From Methylopila capsulata (GTDB taxonomy: Bacteria > Pseudomonadota > Alphaproteobacteria > Rhizobiales > Methylopilaceae), in contig NZ_JAFBCY010000001.1 in NCBI RefSeq assembly GCF_016907975.1, positions 1,054,001 through 1,118,000 on the forward strand: a stretch of 64,000 bases of DNA, given 5' to 3'. Under the pieces are notes generated by a model, which searched no databases, was not told the DNA's origin, and was given only the letters and a program-made list of their open reading frames with translations. Below are positions 36,629 through 45,561 of the stretch, in pieces. The position numbers and the translations under genes are program-made. How positions within the stretch are numbered: the stretch's first letter is position 1; each line of letters begins with the position of its first letter.

Positions 36629-37213
36629 TCAGTTCCGCGCGATGATCTCGCGTTCGCCGCGGTTGACCTTCGTCTCGGCCGTGAGCTTGCCGGTCCGGCG
36701 CTTCACGAGGAAGCGCGGGCGGCGGCCGGCGAGCAGGCTGTGGCGGCGTCGCGGACGCGGGCGGCCGACTTCGACCAGCCCGAGCAGCTTCGCCGGGGTC
36801 GAGCGGCGGCCGTCGAGCTCCTCGACCAGCAGGGGCAGCCTGAGCGCCCGCCCCCAGCTCTTCCACTCCGCCAGTCCGTCGCCGCCCGGCGCGCTCTCGT
36901 GGAGCGGCACGTCGAGCGCGCGGTCGCGGTGGGCGAGGACCACCTCGACCCGGTCGCACTCCGGCTTCTCGCCCGGCGCCACGCGCACGGCGACGCCGGA
37001 GAAGCAATTGAGGGGCACCGCGATCCGCATCGATACGCTCCGAACCATCCTGTCCACCACGACGCGCCCGGCTTCGAGCGTCACGCGCCGTTCGCCCCCA
37101 TCCGCCGCGGCGTCGGGCGCCGCGAAACGGACAGGAAGCGCGAAGGGATCGAGCCGGTCGGCCGACCCCGTTCCGACGCGCGCCTGCGCGCCGGCCTCGG
37201 TTTGACGTCCCAC
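36629..37213 (-). CDS. DUF6101-like protein
   Basis: A 194-residue cytoplasmic protein. The N-terminal half has RADRLDPFALPVRF-type sequence (seen as SADRLDPFALPVRFAAPDA) and the second half is basic (PRPRRRHSLLAGRRPRFLVKRR). It resembles the Rhizobiales DUF6101 family, function unknown. GTG start at 37213 with AGGGAGA nearby. Between the amt terminator and the cysQ region, on the opposite strand to both. Confidence 0.65.
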   Translation of the reverse strand: MGRQTEAGAQARVGTGSADRLDPFALPVRFAAPDAAADGGERRVTLEAGRVVVDRMVRSVSMRIAVPLNCFSGVAVRVAPGEKPECDRVEVVLAHRDRALDVPLHESAPGGDGLAEWKSWGRALRLPLLVEELDGRRSTPAKLLGLVEVGRPRPRRRHSLLAGRRPRFLVKRRTGKLTAETKVNRGEREIIARN

Positions 37214-37552
37214 TGTTCAGTCTCCCTGAAGGCTCATTTGTTCGAGCTCTTCGTCTGTTACTGACGATGACTTGGGACCGACCCACATCGGCTTAACGGA
37301 GCTGGTGAATCCTTTCTGACCTTGTCGCCATGCTGAAGAGGAGCTTTCCGGACAGGGTAAGCGCGCCTTAAACGAAAAGGCGCGAATGCGACCCGCCCTG
37401 CGACCGCCCGCGGACTTGCGCGCGCGCCTTCATCCCGACACTTTGCGGGGGCGCTTAAGGCGCGCTCGTTTCCGATGGCGCAGCCGATCGAAACCGGTCG
37501 CGTCTCCGGCGCCGTCCCTGGCTCACCCCGACTTAGAAGGCGTCCCCCGACC
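37214..37552. other. Intergenic gap between DUF6101 and cysQ
   Basis: No gene is seen in these 339 bases. An 11-base inverted repeat GCGCGCCTTAA (37361-37371) recurs as its complement at 37455-37465. An upstream ATG at 37475 in frame with cysQ would add 26 basic residues and was not used. Confidence 0.4.
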
Positions 37553-38380
37553 GTGCAGTCCTCCGCCGCGCCGATCGATCTCGAACGCCTCGCCGGCCGT
37601 CTCGCGGAGGTGGTCACGGCCGCAGGCGCGATCGCGGCGGCGCTGTTCGCCAAGGGCGGCGCCCAGAAATGGACCAAGGCCGACGACAGCCCGGTCACCG
37701 AGGCCGACCTCGCCGTCGACCGCTACCTCGCCGAACGGCTGCCGCCGCTCGCGCCCGGCTCCGGCTGGCTCTCCGAGGAGACCGCCGACACCCCCGACCG
37801 CCTTGGCCGCCGCCACGTCTGGGTGGTCGACCCGATCGACGGCACCCGCGCCTTCGTGGACGGCGTGCCCGAGTGGGTGGTCTCGGTCGCGCTGGTGGAA
37901 GACGGCAAGCCGATCGTCGGCATCGTCCACAACCCGGTCAAGAACGTCACCCACGCGGCGATCCGCGGCGGCGGCGCGACCCTGAACGGGCGCGTGCTCG
38001 GCGTCGTCGACGCGGCCTCGCTCGACGGCGCGCGCGTCGGCGGGACGAAGTCGCTGATCGCCCCCCTGCGCCCCCGCGGCGTGCAGGAAGGGGCGTGGAT
38101 CTACGCCCTCGCGAACCGGCTGGTGAAGGTCGCCGACGGCGCGCTGGACGCGGCGCTCGCCCGCCCCGCCGCCCACGACTGGGACATCGCGGCCGCGCAC
38201 CTGATCCTGGAGGAGGCCGGCGCGAAGCTCACCGACTTCGACGGCGCCCTGCCCTCCTACAACCGCGAAACCACCCGCCACGGCGCGCTCGTCGCCGCCG
38301 CGCCGGAGCGACACGGCGTGCTGCTCGCCGCGATCGCGAACGACCCGACCCTCACCGCCGCCAAGGAATGGACCCGATGA
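37553..38380 (+). CDS. cysQ: 3'(2'),5'-bisphosphate nucleotidase CysQ (inositol monophosphatase family)
   Basis: A 275-residue Li-sensitive phosphatase of the IMPase fold. Metal-site motifs: KADDSPVTEADLAVD, WLSEE, VVDPIDGTRAF and AHDWDIAAAHL. It hydrolyses PAP from sulfate assimilation; some members act on inositol phosphates instead. GTG start chosen at 37553 because the fold begins just after it. It overlaps DUF4170 by four bases. Confidence 0.82.
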   Translation: MQSSAAPIDLERLAGRLAEVVTAAGAIAAALFAKGGAQKWTKADDSPVTEADLAVDRYLAERLPPLAPGSGWLSEETADTPDRLGRRHVWVVDPIDGTRAFVDGVPEWVVSVALVEDGKPIVGIVHNPVKNVTHAAIRGGGATLNGRVLGVVDAASLDGARVGGTKSLIAPLRPRGVQEGAWIYALANRLVKVADGALDAALARPAAHDWDIAAAHLILEEAGAKLTDFDGALPSYNRETTRHGALVAAAPERHGVLLAAIANDPTLTAAKEWTR

Positions 38381-38616
38381 CCGACGCCGTGCAGCCCAAG
38401 CAGCTCCTCCACCTCGTGTTCGGCGGGGAGCTCGAGGACGTGTCCGGCGTCAAGTTCAGCGACCTGTCCAAGCTCGACATCGTCGGCGTGTTCCCGGACT
38501 ACGAGAGCGCCCGGGCCGCCTGGAAGGCCAAGGCGCAGGCGACCGTCGACGACGCGCACATGCGCTACTTCGTCGTGCATCTCCACAGGCTGCTCGAGCC
38601 GGACGCGCCGAAGTAG
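38377..38616 (+). CDS. DUF4170 protein
   Basis: A 79-residue protein of the DUF4170 family: LHLVFGGELEDVSGVKFSDL, then VGVFPDYESARAAWKAKAQ and RYFVVHLHRLL. Function unknown. The ATG overlaps the cysQ stop (ATGA) and AAGGA lies nine bases upstream. In many Rhizobiales it is found between cysQ and lipid A genes, as here. Confidence 0.88.
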   Translation: MTDAVQPKQLLHLVFGGELEDVSGVKFSDLSKLDIVGVFPDYESARAAWKAKAQATVDDAHMRYFVVHLHRLLEPDAPK

Positions 38617-38659
38617 GCGACGACGCCCCGGCGCGTCCCCCGATGCCGACGTCGTCGCC

Positions 38660-39409
38660 ATGCTGAAGTCGCTGGGACGCTCCGCCGCCGCGCAGGGAGC
38701 GGCGGGCCGGCTGCTCGCGGGCTACATCCGGCTGGTGCGCGCCACGAACCGCTGGACCTTCGAGCCCGCCGACTTCCAGGACCAGCTCGTCCCGCATCTT
38801 CCCGCGATCGTCGCGCTCTGGCACGGCCAGCACCTCATGGTGCCCGCCATGAAGCGCGACGACATGCCGGCGCGGACGCTGGCCTCGCGGCACGTCGACG
38901 GCGGGATCAATGCCATCGCCTGCGCCGCCTTCGGCATCGGCGCGGTGCGCGGCTCCGGCGGCGAAGGCCGCAAGGCGCTGAAGCGCGGCGGCGCGCGGGC
39001 GCTGCGCGAGATGCTGGAGGCGCTCAAGGCCGGCGACAGCATGGTGTTCACCGCCGACGTGCCGAAGGTCGCAGGCGTCGCGGGCGAAGGCGTGGCGCTG
39101 CTCGCCAAGCTCTCGGGGCGGCCGATCTTCCCCTTCGCGGTCGCGACCAGCCGGTCGAAGACGCTGTCCACGTGGGACAAGGCGGAACTCAACCTGCCGT
39201 TCGGCCGCGGCGCGGTGGTGCTGGGCGAGCCGATCCATGTCGCGCCCGACGCCGACGCCGAGGCGCTGGAGGCCGCGCGGCGGGCCGTCGGCGACGGTCT
39301 CGACCGCGCCCACGCGCGCGCCTACGCTCTCGTCGGACGCCGCTGGGGACGGCCGCACGCCGGCCCTGAGGCGGACACAAACGGCGCCCATGTCTGGCCG
39401 CCGACATGA
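38660..39409 (+). CDS. DUF374 lysophospholipid-acyltransferase-like protein
   Basis: A 249-residue protein of the DUF374/LPLAT-like family. Motifs seen: IVALWHGQHLMVPAM with the conserved His, RTLASRHVDGG, and GDSMVFTADVPKVAGVAGEG. An acyl transfer role in lipid A or membrane lipid is inferred from family and from its place directly before kdtA and lpxK. The stop overlaps the kdtA ATG by four bases. Confidence 0.82.
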   Translation: MLKSLGRSAAAQGAAGRLLAGYIRLVRATNRWTFEPADFQDQLVPHLPAIVALWHGQHLMVPAMKRDDMPARTLASRHVDGGINAIACAAFGIGAVRGSGGEGRKALKRGGARALREMLEALKAGDSMVFTADVPKVAGVAGEGVALLAKLSGRPIFPFAVATSRSKTLSTWDKAELNLPFGRGAVVLGEPIHVAPDADAEALEAARRAVGDGLDRAHARAYALVGRRWGRPHAGPEADTNGAHVWPPT

Positions 39410-40743
39410 CCGACGTCCTCTCGTCCCGGCAGCGTTCCATGGCCGACCGCATCCGCCTCCGCGTCACCGCGCCGCTCGCGCTCTACCGCGAGGGCCTCAA
39501 GGTCGCGCGGCCGTTCGCCGGCGCGCTGCTGCGCCGCCGGGCCGGCGCGGGCAAGGAGAGCGTCGAACGGCTCGGCGAGCGGCGCGGGCGCGCCGGCGTC
39601 GCGCGGCCCGATGGTCCGCTCGTATGGCTGCACGGCGCGAGCGTCGGCGAGCTGGTGTCGCTGCTGCCGCTGATCGAGAGCCTGACGCGGCGCGGCTTCT
39701 GGGCGCTGGTCACCACCGGCACCGTGACCTCGGCGGCGGTGGCGGCGGAACGGCTGCCCGAGGGCGCCATCCACCAGTTCCTGCCGCTCGACGTGCCGGC
39801 CTACGCCGACCGCTTCCTCGATCACTGGAAGCCCGATCTCGTGCTGATCGCGGAGAGCGAGCTCTGGCCGAACCTGCTCCGCCGCGCCCGCCGGCTCGGC
39901 GCTCCGATCGGCCTCGTCAACGCGCGGATGTCGCAGCGCTCGTTCGCGCGCTGGCGGCGGGCGCCCCGGACCATCGGCGCGCTGCTCGGGCATTTCGACC
40001 TCTGCCTCGCCCAGTCCGCCGGCGACGCCGCCCGCTTCGCCGAGCTTGGCGCGCGCCATGTGGTCGACGTCGGCAACCTGAAGTTCGATTCCCCGCCGCC
40101 GCCCGCCGATCCGGCGACGCTGACGGCGCTCCGCCGCCTCGTCCGCGGCCGCCCGGTCTTCGTGGCGGCGAGCACCCATCCCGGCGAGGACGCGGCCGTC
40201 GCCCGCGCCCACGCCGTGGCCCGGGTGCGCGCGCCGGACCTGCTCACGATCCTCGCCCCGCGCCATCCCGCCGCGGGCGCCGCGGCGGTCGAGGCCGCGA
40301 GCCTGCAGGGCGTCGTGGCGCAGATCCGGTCCTCGGGAGCGGAGCCGGACCGCGAGAGCGAGTTCTACATCGCCGACACCATCGGCGAGCTCGGCCTGTT
40401 CTACCGGATCGCCGACGTCGTCTTCATGGGCGGGTCGCTGGCGCCCCATGGCGGGCAGAACCCGATCGAGCCCGCCAAGCTCGGCGCGCCGGTCCTGCAC
40501 GGGCCGCACGTGCGCAACTTCGCCGACATCTATGGCGCGCTCGACGCCGCCCACGGCGCGGCGGAGATCGACGGCCCCGACGCCCTCGGGGCCGCAGCGG
40601 GCGACATGCTCGCCGATCCGCACGCCCGCGCGGCCATGGGCGCCGCGGCGGAGGCGACCTGCGCCCGGCTCGGCGGCGCGCTGAACCGCACGCTCCAGGC
40701 GATCGAGCCCTATCTCATCCAGCTCCGGCTCGGCGTGGGCTGA
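39406..40743 (+). CDS. kdtA: Kdo transferase (3-deoxy-D-manno-octulosonic acid transferase)
   Basis: A 445-residue GT30 glycosyltransferase, also called WaaA. It adds Kdo residues to the lipid A precursor at the inner membrane. Motifs seen: LHGASVGELVSLLPLIE with the catalytic Glu, AESELWPNLL, AASTHPGED, and the C-terminal GGSLAPHGGQNPIEPA. Translationally coupled to the gene before and to lpxK after. Confidence 0.93.
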   Translation: MTDVLSSRQRSMADRIRLRVTAPLALYREGLKVARPFAGALLRRRAGAGKESVERLGERRGRAGVARPDGPLVWLHGASVGELVSLLPLIESLTRRGFWALVTTGTVTSAAVAAERLPEGAIHQFLPLDVPAYADRFLDHWKPDLVLIAESELWPNLLRRARRLGAPIGLVNARMSQRSFARWRRAPRTIGALLGHFDLCLAQSAGDAARFAELGARHVVDVGNLKFDSPPPPADPATLTALRRLVRGRPVFVAASTHPGEDAAVARAHAVARVRAPDLLTILAPRHPAAGAAAVEAASLQGVVAQIRSSGAEPDRESEFYIADTIGELGLFYRIADVVFMGGSLAPHGGQNPIEPAKLGAPVLHGPHVRNFADIYGALDAAHGAAEIDGPDALGAAAGDMLADPHARAAMGAAAEATCARLGGALNRTLQAIEPYLIQLRLGVG

Positions 40744-41747
40744 TGCGCGCGCCCGGTTTCTGGTGGCGGGAGCCGGGCCTCGCCGCGGCGGCCCTCGCGC
40801 CGCTGGGCGCGCTCTACGGCGCGGGTGCGGCGCGGCGCATGGCGCGGGCCGGCGAGACCGTCTCCGCGCCCGTTGTCTGCGTCGGCAACTTCGTCGCCGG
40901 CGGCGCCGGCAAGACCCCGACCGCGATCTTCCTCGCCGAACGGCTCGCGGCCGCCGGGGAGCGCCCGTTCCTGCTCTCGCGCGGCTATGGCGGCAGCCTC
41001 GACGGCCCGGCGCTGGTCGACAGCCGGACGCACCTCGCCTCCGAGGTCGGCGACGAGCCCCTGCTGCTCGCAGCCGTCGCTCCGACGGTCGTTGCGCGGG
41101 ACCGACCCGCCGGCGCCCGCTTCGCGGCCGATCGCGGGGCCGGCGTGATCATCCTCGACGACGGTCTCCAGAATCCCGCGCTCGCCAAGACCGTCACGCT
41201 CGCCGTCGTGGACGGCGCGCGTGGCGTCGGCAACGGCCGCTGCCTGCCGGCAGGCCCGTTGCGCGCGCCGCTGGCGGCGCAGTTCGCCCGGACGGACATG
41301 GCGCTCGTCATCGGCCCCGGCGCGCCGGGCGCGGCGCTGGCCGTCGAGGCGCGGCGCCGCGGCGTCACCGTCCATCACGGCGCTCTGGTCCCTACTCCGC
41401 AGGACGCCGAACGTCTGCGCGGACGTCGCGTGATCGCGGTCGCGGGGCTCGGCCGGCCGGAAAAGCTGCTCGACACCTTGGCCGCCATCGGCGCGCAAAC
41501 GGAGCGCTTCGTCGCGCTCGGCGACCACGCGCTTCCGAGCGAGCCGCAGGCGCGCGCCATCGCCGACGCCGCCCGCGCCGCCGACGCGCTGGTCGTCACG
41601 ACGGAGAAGGACTTCGTGAAGTGGCGGGAGCGTCGGCCGGAGCTGGCGGAGATCGCCGTCGCCCTGCCGGTGCGGCTGGTCGTCGAGGACGAGGATGGCC
41701 TTCTGGCGCGCCTCCGCGCCGCGATCGCAGAGGCGCGCGGGAGCTAG
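40743..41747 (+). CDS. lpxK: Tetraacyldisaccharide 4'-kinase LpxK
   Basis: A 334-residue lipid A kinase. The P-loop is VGNFVAGGAGKTPTAIFLAE near residues 45-64, and VIILDDGLQNPAL follows. It phosphorylates the 4' position of the lipid A disaccharide. The ATG overlaps the kdtA stop (TGATG). Last gene of the operon; an intergenic repeat follows. Confidence 0.93.
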   Translation: MRAPGFWWREPGLAAAALAPLGALYGAGAARRMARAGETVSAPVVCVGNFVAGGAGKTPTAIFLAERLAAAGERPFLLSRGYGGSLDGPALVDSRTHLASEVGDEPLLLAAVAPTVVARDRPAGARFAADRGAGVIILDDGLQNPALAKTVTLAVVDGARGVGNGRCLPAGPLRAPLAAQFARTDMALVIGPGAPGAALAVEARRRGVTVHHGALVPTPQDAERLRGRRVIAVAGLGRPEKLLDTLAAIGAQTERFVALGDHALPSEPQARAIADAARAADALVVTTEKDFVKWRERRPELAEIAVALPVRLVVEDEDGLLARLRAAIAEARGS

Positions 41748-41789
41748 AGAGGCTTCGCGTCAGGCGAACGCGACGGCGCCTCACGCTCC

Positions 41790-42060
41790 GCCGTCGTTCC
41801 GGCCTTGACCCGGAACCCATACCTCCGCCGGTTCAGAACCAGCTCGACGGCGGGAGGATGAGATGGGGCGACGGCCAACTCTCGGAACGCGAGGGCCGCG
41901 CTCGTGTCCCGGACTTGATCCGCGACCCAGACGCCCTCAGGCCCGAGACATGAGGCGCGCCGTCGCGTTTTGCGCGGACACCTCCGCGGCTCTGGTCCTG
42001 GATCAAGTCCGGTACACGAGCGGGAGTTTGCCTGTCGGATCGCGCGCGAAGGCGCGCGCC
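41790..42060. repeat. Intergenic palindromic repeats (family A)
   Basis: The 346-base gap after lpxK has no gene. It carries a unit at 41790-41820 (CCGTCGTTCCGGCCTTGACC...), and a pair in inverted orientation at 41899-41932 and 41990-42022: GCTCGTGTCCCGGACTTGAT versus, on the minus strand, GCTCGTGTACCGGACTTGAT. The core CCGG-YTTGA recurs at 46631-46724. Such elements are scattered between genes in many alphaproteobacteria. Confidence 0.7.
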
Positions 42061-42093
42061 GGCCGGGGTCGTCACTTCAAAGGGATCAGGGCG

Positions 42094-42306
42094 TCAGGCC
42101 TTGCCCAGCTCCCGCGCGAGCGCTTCGCCAGGGCCGGCGTAGGGCTCCTGGCGGGCGACGCTCCAGTAGCGCAGCTCGTCCAGCGCGATCTTTTCGCCCG
42201 TGACGGCGCACAGCACATAGGCGCCGGGCTTCAGCACGCGAAAATCGGCGTCGAGGTAACGGACCTCGGCTTCGCCGGACGACGGCGGGCGTTCGTAGCG
42301 GTTCAT
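42094..42306 (-). CDS. DUF2093 protein
   Basis: A 70-residue protein with the DUF2093 core EAEVRYLDADFRVLKPGAYV and LDELRYWSVARQEPYA. It may bind a metal or nucleic acid but the function is not known. ATG at 42306. Stands alone between the repeats and cheZ. Confidence 0.85.
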   Translation of the reverse strand: MNRYERPPSSGEAEVRYLDADFRVLKPGAYVLCAVTGEKIALDELRYWSVARQEPYAGPGEALARELGKA

Positions 42307-42378
42307 CGGGATCCCCGGCTCAGGGTGCAGCCGGGGATATAGGCGAGCCGGAGCCGCCGGGCAAATGGCGGCGGAATC

Positions 42379-43029
42379 TCAGCCGCGCATCAAGGCGTCG
42401 ATGTCGTCCTGGGCGATCGCGACGTTGGCGTCCTGCGGCCCGTGAAGCAGCAGCTCGCGGGCGCGCTTTTCCCGGTCCGTCTCCGGCCCGGCCTGGTCGT
42501 CGCCGTCGGTCTTCACCGCGGCGGCGAAGCGGCCGACGCGCTGCTCGATGTTCTCAAGCGTCTCGATCACGCGGGCGATGCGCTGGCCCGTGAGATCCTG
42601 GAACGAGCACGCCTCGAAGATCTCCATGACCTTCTCGTTGACCAGCGCCTTGAAGGTCGCCTCGTCCTCGCCTTCGGCGTTCATCATCGCCTCGGCGCAT
42701 TCCATGATCGTGTTCGTGGCCTGCTCGGTCGCGGTCACGATCGCGCCGAGATGCTCGCCCGCGGTCGCGATCTTGCCCGACTTGAGCTCCCCGGCCCGCA
42801 GGGCCGCGATCTCGTCGCGCATGCGGGTGATGTAGTCCGCGATGTCGCGCAGTTCGCGGTAGATCGAGCGGTCGATCGAGGCGAAGAACGCCTGCATCGA
42901 ATCCGCGGTGATCTCGGCGAGAGAGACCACGTCGCTGAAAGAGGCCTCGGTGGCGCTCTTGGCGTCGACGTAGGCTCTCACACGGTCGAACGGTTCGGTC
43001 AGAGCGCGATCAACGCGTTTGGCGGGCAT
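42379..43029 (-). CDS. cheZ: CheY-P phosphatase CheZ
   Basis: A 216-residue, mostly helical protein of the CheZ family. The catalytic Gln motif is FQDLTGQRIARVIETLE. It dephosphorylates CheY-P. The C-terminal end AQDDIDALM is the usual CheY-binding tail. The ATG at 43029 lies two bases after the cheY stop, so cheY-cheZ form a pair. It is separated from the main che operon by 16 kb. Confidence 0.9.
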   Translation of the reverse strand: MPAKRVDRALTEPFDRVRAYVDAKSATEASFSDVVSLAEITADSMQAFFASIDRSIYRELRDIADYITRMRDEIAALRAGELKSGKIATAGEHLGAIVTATEQATNTIMECAEAMMNAEGEDEATFKALVNEKVMEIFEACSFQDLTGQRIARVIETLENIEQRVGRFAAAVKTDGDDQAGPETDREKRARELLLHGPQDANVAIAQDDIDALMRG

Positions 43030-43031
43030 GC

Positions 43032-43415
43032 CTATTCTCCAAACACCGCGTCGATCTTCGCCTTCAAGGTCTGGGCGTTGAACGGCTTCACGATGTAGTT
43101 GTTGACGCCGGCCTTCTTGGCCGCGATGACGTTTTCGGTCTTCGATTCCGCGGTGACCATGATGAACGGCGTGCGGTTGAGCTTGTCGTCGGCGCGGACC
43201 TCGCGCAGCAGCTCGATGCCGGTCATGGGCTCCATGTTCCAGTCGGAGATGACCAGGCCGTAGCGCTTGTCGCGCATCTTGCCGAGCGCTTCCGACCCGT
43301 CGGCCGCCTCGTCCACGTCTTCGAAGCCGATCTGCTTCAGAAGATTGCGAATGATCCGGAGCATCGTCTTGTAATCGTCGACGATGAGCACCGGCATCGT
43401 GTGGTCGATGGCCAT
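43032..43415 (-). CDS. cheY: Chemotaxis response regulator CheY (second copy)
   Basis: A 127-residue single-domain receiver. Asp13/Asp14 and phospho-acceptor Asp58 in GLVISDWNMEPMTGIELL; Thr in IMVTAESKTENV; Lys in NYIVKPFNAQT. Paired with cheZ, it is the likely motor-binding CheY, while the CheY in the cheA operon may be a phosphate sink. This division is inferred. Confidence 0.92.
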   Translation of the reverse strand: MAIDHTMPVLIVDDYKTMLRIIRNLLKQIGFEDVDEAADGSEALGKMRDKRYGLVISDWNMEPMTGIELLREVRADDKLNRTPFIMVTAESKTENVIAAKKAGVNNYIVKPFNAQTLKAKIDAVFGE

Positions 43416-43659
43416 CCGAAAAATCCTTTTTCGAGAGGGGCGTCGTCCTGAGCCCCTTGAGCGACGTCTGCGGCCGGCGCGGCCTGGCGCGCCTGAGACG
43501 ACGATGGTGCGGCACGCTGGTTGATTTTCGGTTTAGCTGCGTCGTGACGATTGCGGCCGTTCCGTCATCCGAAAGGCGCGTTGCACCGCAGCGAGACGGG
43601 ACGCACAGTGCCGGCCGCTCGGGGTCCCGGGCCTTTTTGCAACGACCGACCGTGACGCC

Positions 43660-44145
43660 ATGACCGCCGTGCTGCAGCCCAGGGACGCTTCGCCCGCCGA
43701 GCCGGTCGACCAGATCGCGTTCGAGGATCTCGTCATCGGCCAGACCGCCGAAATCCGGCACGAGGTGTCGGAGGACGGCGTCAAGACCTTCGCGGCGCTC
43801 ACCGGCGACACCAACCCGATCCATCTCTCGGAAGCCTACGCCGCCAACACCCGCTTCGGGGGCCGCATCGCCCACGGGCTCTACACCGCGAGCCTGATTT
43901 CGGCGGTGCTCGGCACGCGCCTGCCCGGGCCCGGCGCGGTCTATCTCTCGCAGACCATCAAGTTCCGCGCGCCCGTGCGCATCGGCGACGAGGTGGTCGC
44001 GCAGGTCGAGATCACCGCGCTCGATCCCGGCCGGCAGCGGGCGACCTTCTTCTGCACCTGCTCGGTGGGCGACAAGGTGGTGCTGGACGGCGAGGCCCAG
44101 GTGATGGTGCCGAGCCGCGACGAGATCGACGCCGAACTGGCGTGA
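43660..44145 (+). CDS. MaoC-family (R)-specific enoyl-CoA hydratase
   Basis: A 161-residue hot-dog-fold protein. The hydratase 2 motif is visible as FAALTGDTNPIHLSEAYA and FGGRIAHGLYTASLIS. It hydrates trans-2-enoyl-CoA to (R)-3-hydroxyacyl-CoA, often feeding PHA synthesis, or acts as an ester dehydratase. No PHA genes are adjacent. An upstream gap at 43416-43659 has no gene. Confidence 0.85.
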   Translation: MTAVLQPRDASPAEPVDQIAFEDLVIGQTAEIRHEVSEDGVKTFAALTGDTNPIHLSEAYAANTRFGGRIAHGLYTASLISAVLGTRLPGPGAVYLSQTIKFRAPVRIGDEVVAQVEITALDPGRQRATFFCTCSVGDKVVLDGEAQVMVPSRDEIDAELA

Positions 44146-44150
44146 CGGCG

Positions 44151-44275
44151 CCCTTCCCTTTTCCCCTTGCGGAGAAGGCGGCGCGCAGCGCTGGGGTCGT
44201 CCGGGACATCCTGAACATTGACGGAGGTCGTCCCGGACGACCCCTCGCATCTACCCTCTCCGCAAGGAGAGAGGC
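44151..44275. repeat. Intergenic palindromic repeat (family B, copy 1)
   Basis: The 311-base gap before the MotA-like gene holds a long inverted repeat. Outer arms CCCCTTGCGGAGAAGG and CTCTCCGCAAGGAGAG, inner arms GGGGTCGTCCGGGACATCC and the complement near 44225-44246. The same element is at 46801-46926. Confidence 0.7.
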
Positions 44276-44456
44276 GGGACCACGACGTCGCGCCTCGTCT
44301 TAGCGCCGAACGCCCGCCCCGCCGGGGCAGGCGTCTCTTTCCCTCTCCGGCGCCAAGCAAAGATCCGGCGCAATTGAGCTTTCCGCGCCCTTTCTCCGGG
44401 CGAGGAAGCGTGATGTAACGGTCGGGTCCGAACGCACGCGAACCTGCGGTTTGTCG

Positions 44457-45476
44457 ATGTCCCTGACCGAACTCGACCCTTACAAGCTCTCCTCGCCGCG
44501 GGTGTTCCTGCTGCGCATGGTGATCTTTCTCGCGCTGGTCGGCTTCGTCGGCCTGATCCTGCACGAACAGATCGCCCGCGCCTTCCTCGCCAACGCGGGC
44601 CTCAACGCCCTGATCTTCGCGGTGCTGGTGATCGGCATCCTGCTCGCCTTCCGGCAGGTGGTGCGGCTGTTCCCCGAGGTGCGCTGGGTGAACGCCTTCC
44701 GCATGTCGGATCCGGGCCTCGCGCTGCGCGAGCAGCCGAAGCTGCTGGCGCCGATGGCCTCGCTGCTCGGCGACCGCTTCGGCCATGCGCCGATCGGCAC
44801 CACGCTGATGCGCTCGATCCTCGATTCGATCGGCACCCGGCTCGACGAGGCCCGCGAGATCGGCCGCTACCTCACCGGCCTGCTGGTCTTCCTCGGCCTG
44901 CTCGGCACCTTCTGGGGCCTGCTCGAGACCGTCGGCTCGATCTCCGGCGTGATCTCCTCGCTCGGCGGCGGCGGCACGCAGGACACCACCGTGCTGTTCG
45001 AGGAGCTGAAGAACGGCCTCGCCGGGCCGCTCGCCGGCATGGGCACCTCGTTCTCCGCCTCGCTGTTCGGCCTCGCTGGCTCGCTGGTGCTCGGCTTCCT
45101 CGACCTGCAGGCCGGCCAGGCCCAGAACCGGTTCCACAACGAGCTCGAGGACTGGCTGGCGGCTGCGGTCGCCGCCAACGACGCCGGCGCCTCCGACGCA
45201 CCGCTCGTGACCAACGCCGGCGTCGCGCCGCACGTCGGATCCCCGGACGTCGCGGCCGCGCTCGACCGGCTGGGCAAGACCATGTCCGAGCAGACCTCCG
45301 GCAAGGCCGCGGCCCAGGCCACCGCGCATCTCGCGGAAGGCATCCAGGGCCTCGTCAAGCACATGCGCTCGGAGCAGCAGCTGATCCGCGACTGGGTGGA
45401 GGCGCAGGCCCGCCAGCAGGAGGCCATCCGCGGCCTGCTGGAGAAGCTCGCGAACGAGACCGAGCGGACGTCGTGA
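44457..45476 (+). CDS. MotA/TolQ/ExbB-family proton channel protein (orphan)
   Basis: A 339-residue inner-membrane protein. About four membrane helices: ~18-38, ~48-68, then ~140-165 (LTGLLVFLGLLGTFWGLLETVG) and ~195-215 (AGMGTSFSASLFGLAGSLVLG). The central proton-channel motifs TFWGL and MGTSFSASLFGL are typical of the family. A C-terminal helical region (~260-339) follows. It is paired with an OmpA-type protein and lies outside the flagellar clusters. It is not a standard MotA. Its role is unknown; envelope energisation is likely by family. Confidence 0.82.
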   Translation: MSLTELDPYKLSSPRVFLLRMVIFLALVGFVGLILHEQIARAFLANAGLNALIFAVLVIGILLAFRQVVRLFPEVRWVNAFRMSDPGLALREQPKLLAPMASLLGDRFGHAPIGTTLMRSILDSIGTRLDEAREIGRYLTGLLVFLGLLGTFWGLLETVGSISGVISSLGGGGTQDTTVLFEELKNGLAGPLAGMGTSFSASLFGLAGSLVLGFLDLQAGQAQNRFHNELEDWLAAAVAANDAGASDAPLVTNAGVAPHVGSPDVAAALDRLGKTMSEQTSGKAAAQATAHLAEGIQGLVKHMRSEQQLIRDWVEAQARQQEAIRGLLEKLANETERTS

Positions 45477-45561
45477 TCCCCTCCGCTTCAACGCTGCGCG
45501 CCGCGCTCTTCCCCCCTCCCCCTTGCGGGGAGGGGGACCTTGCGCCCCGGAGGGCGGCCCC

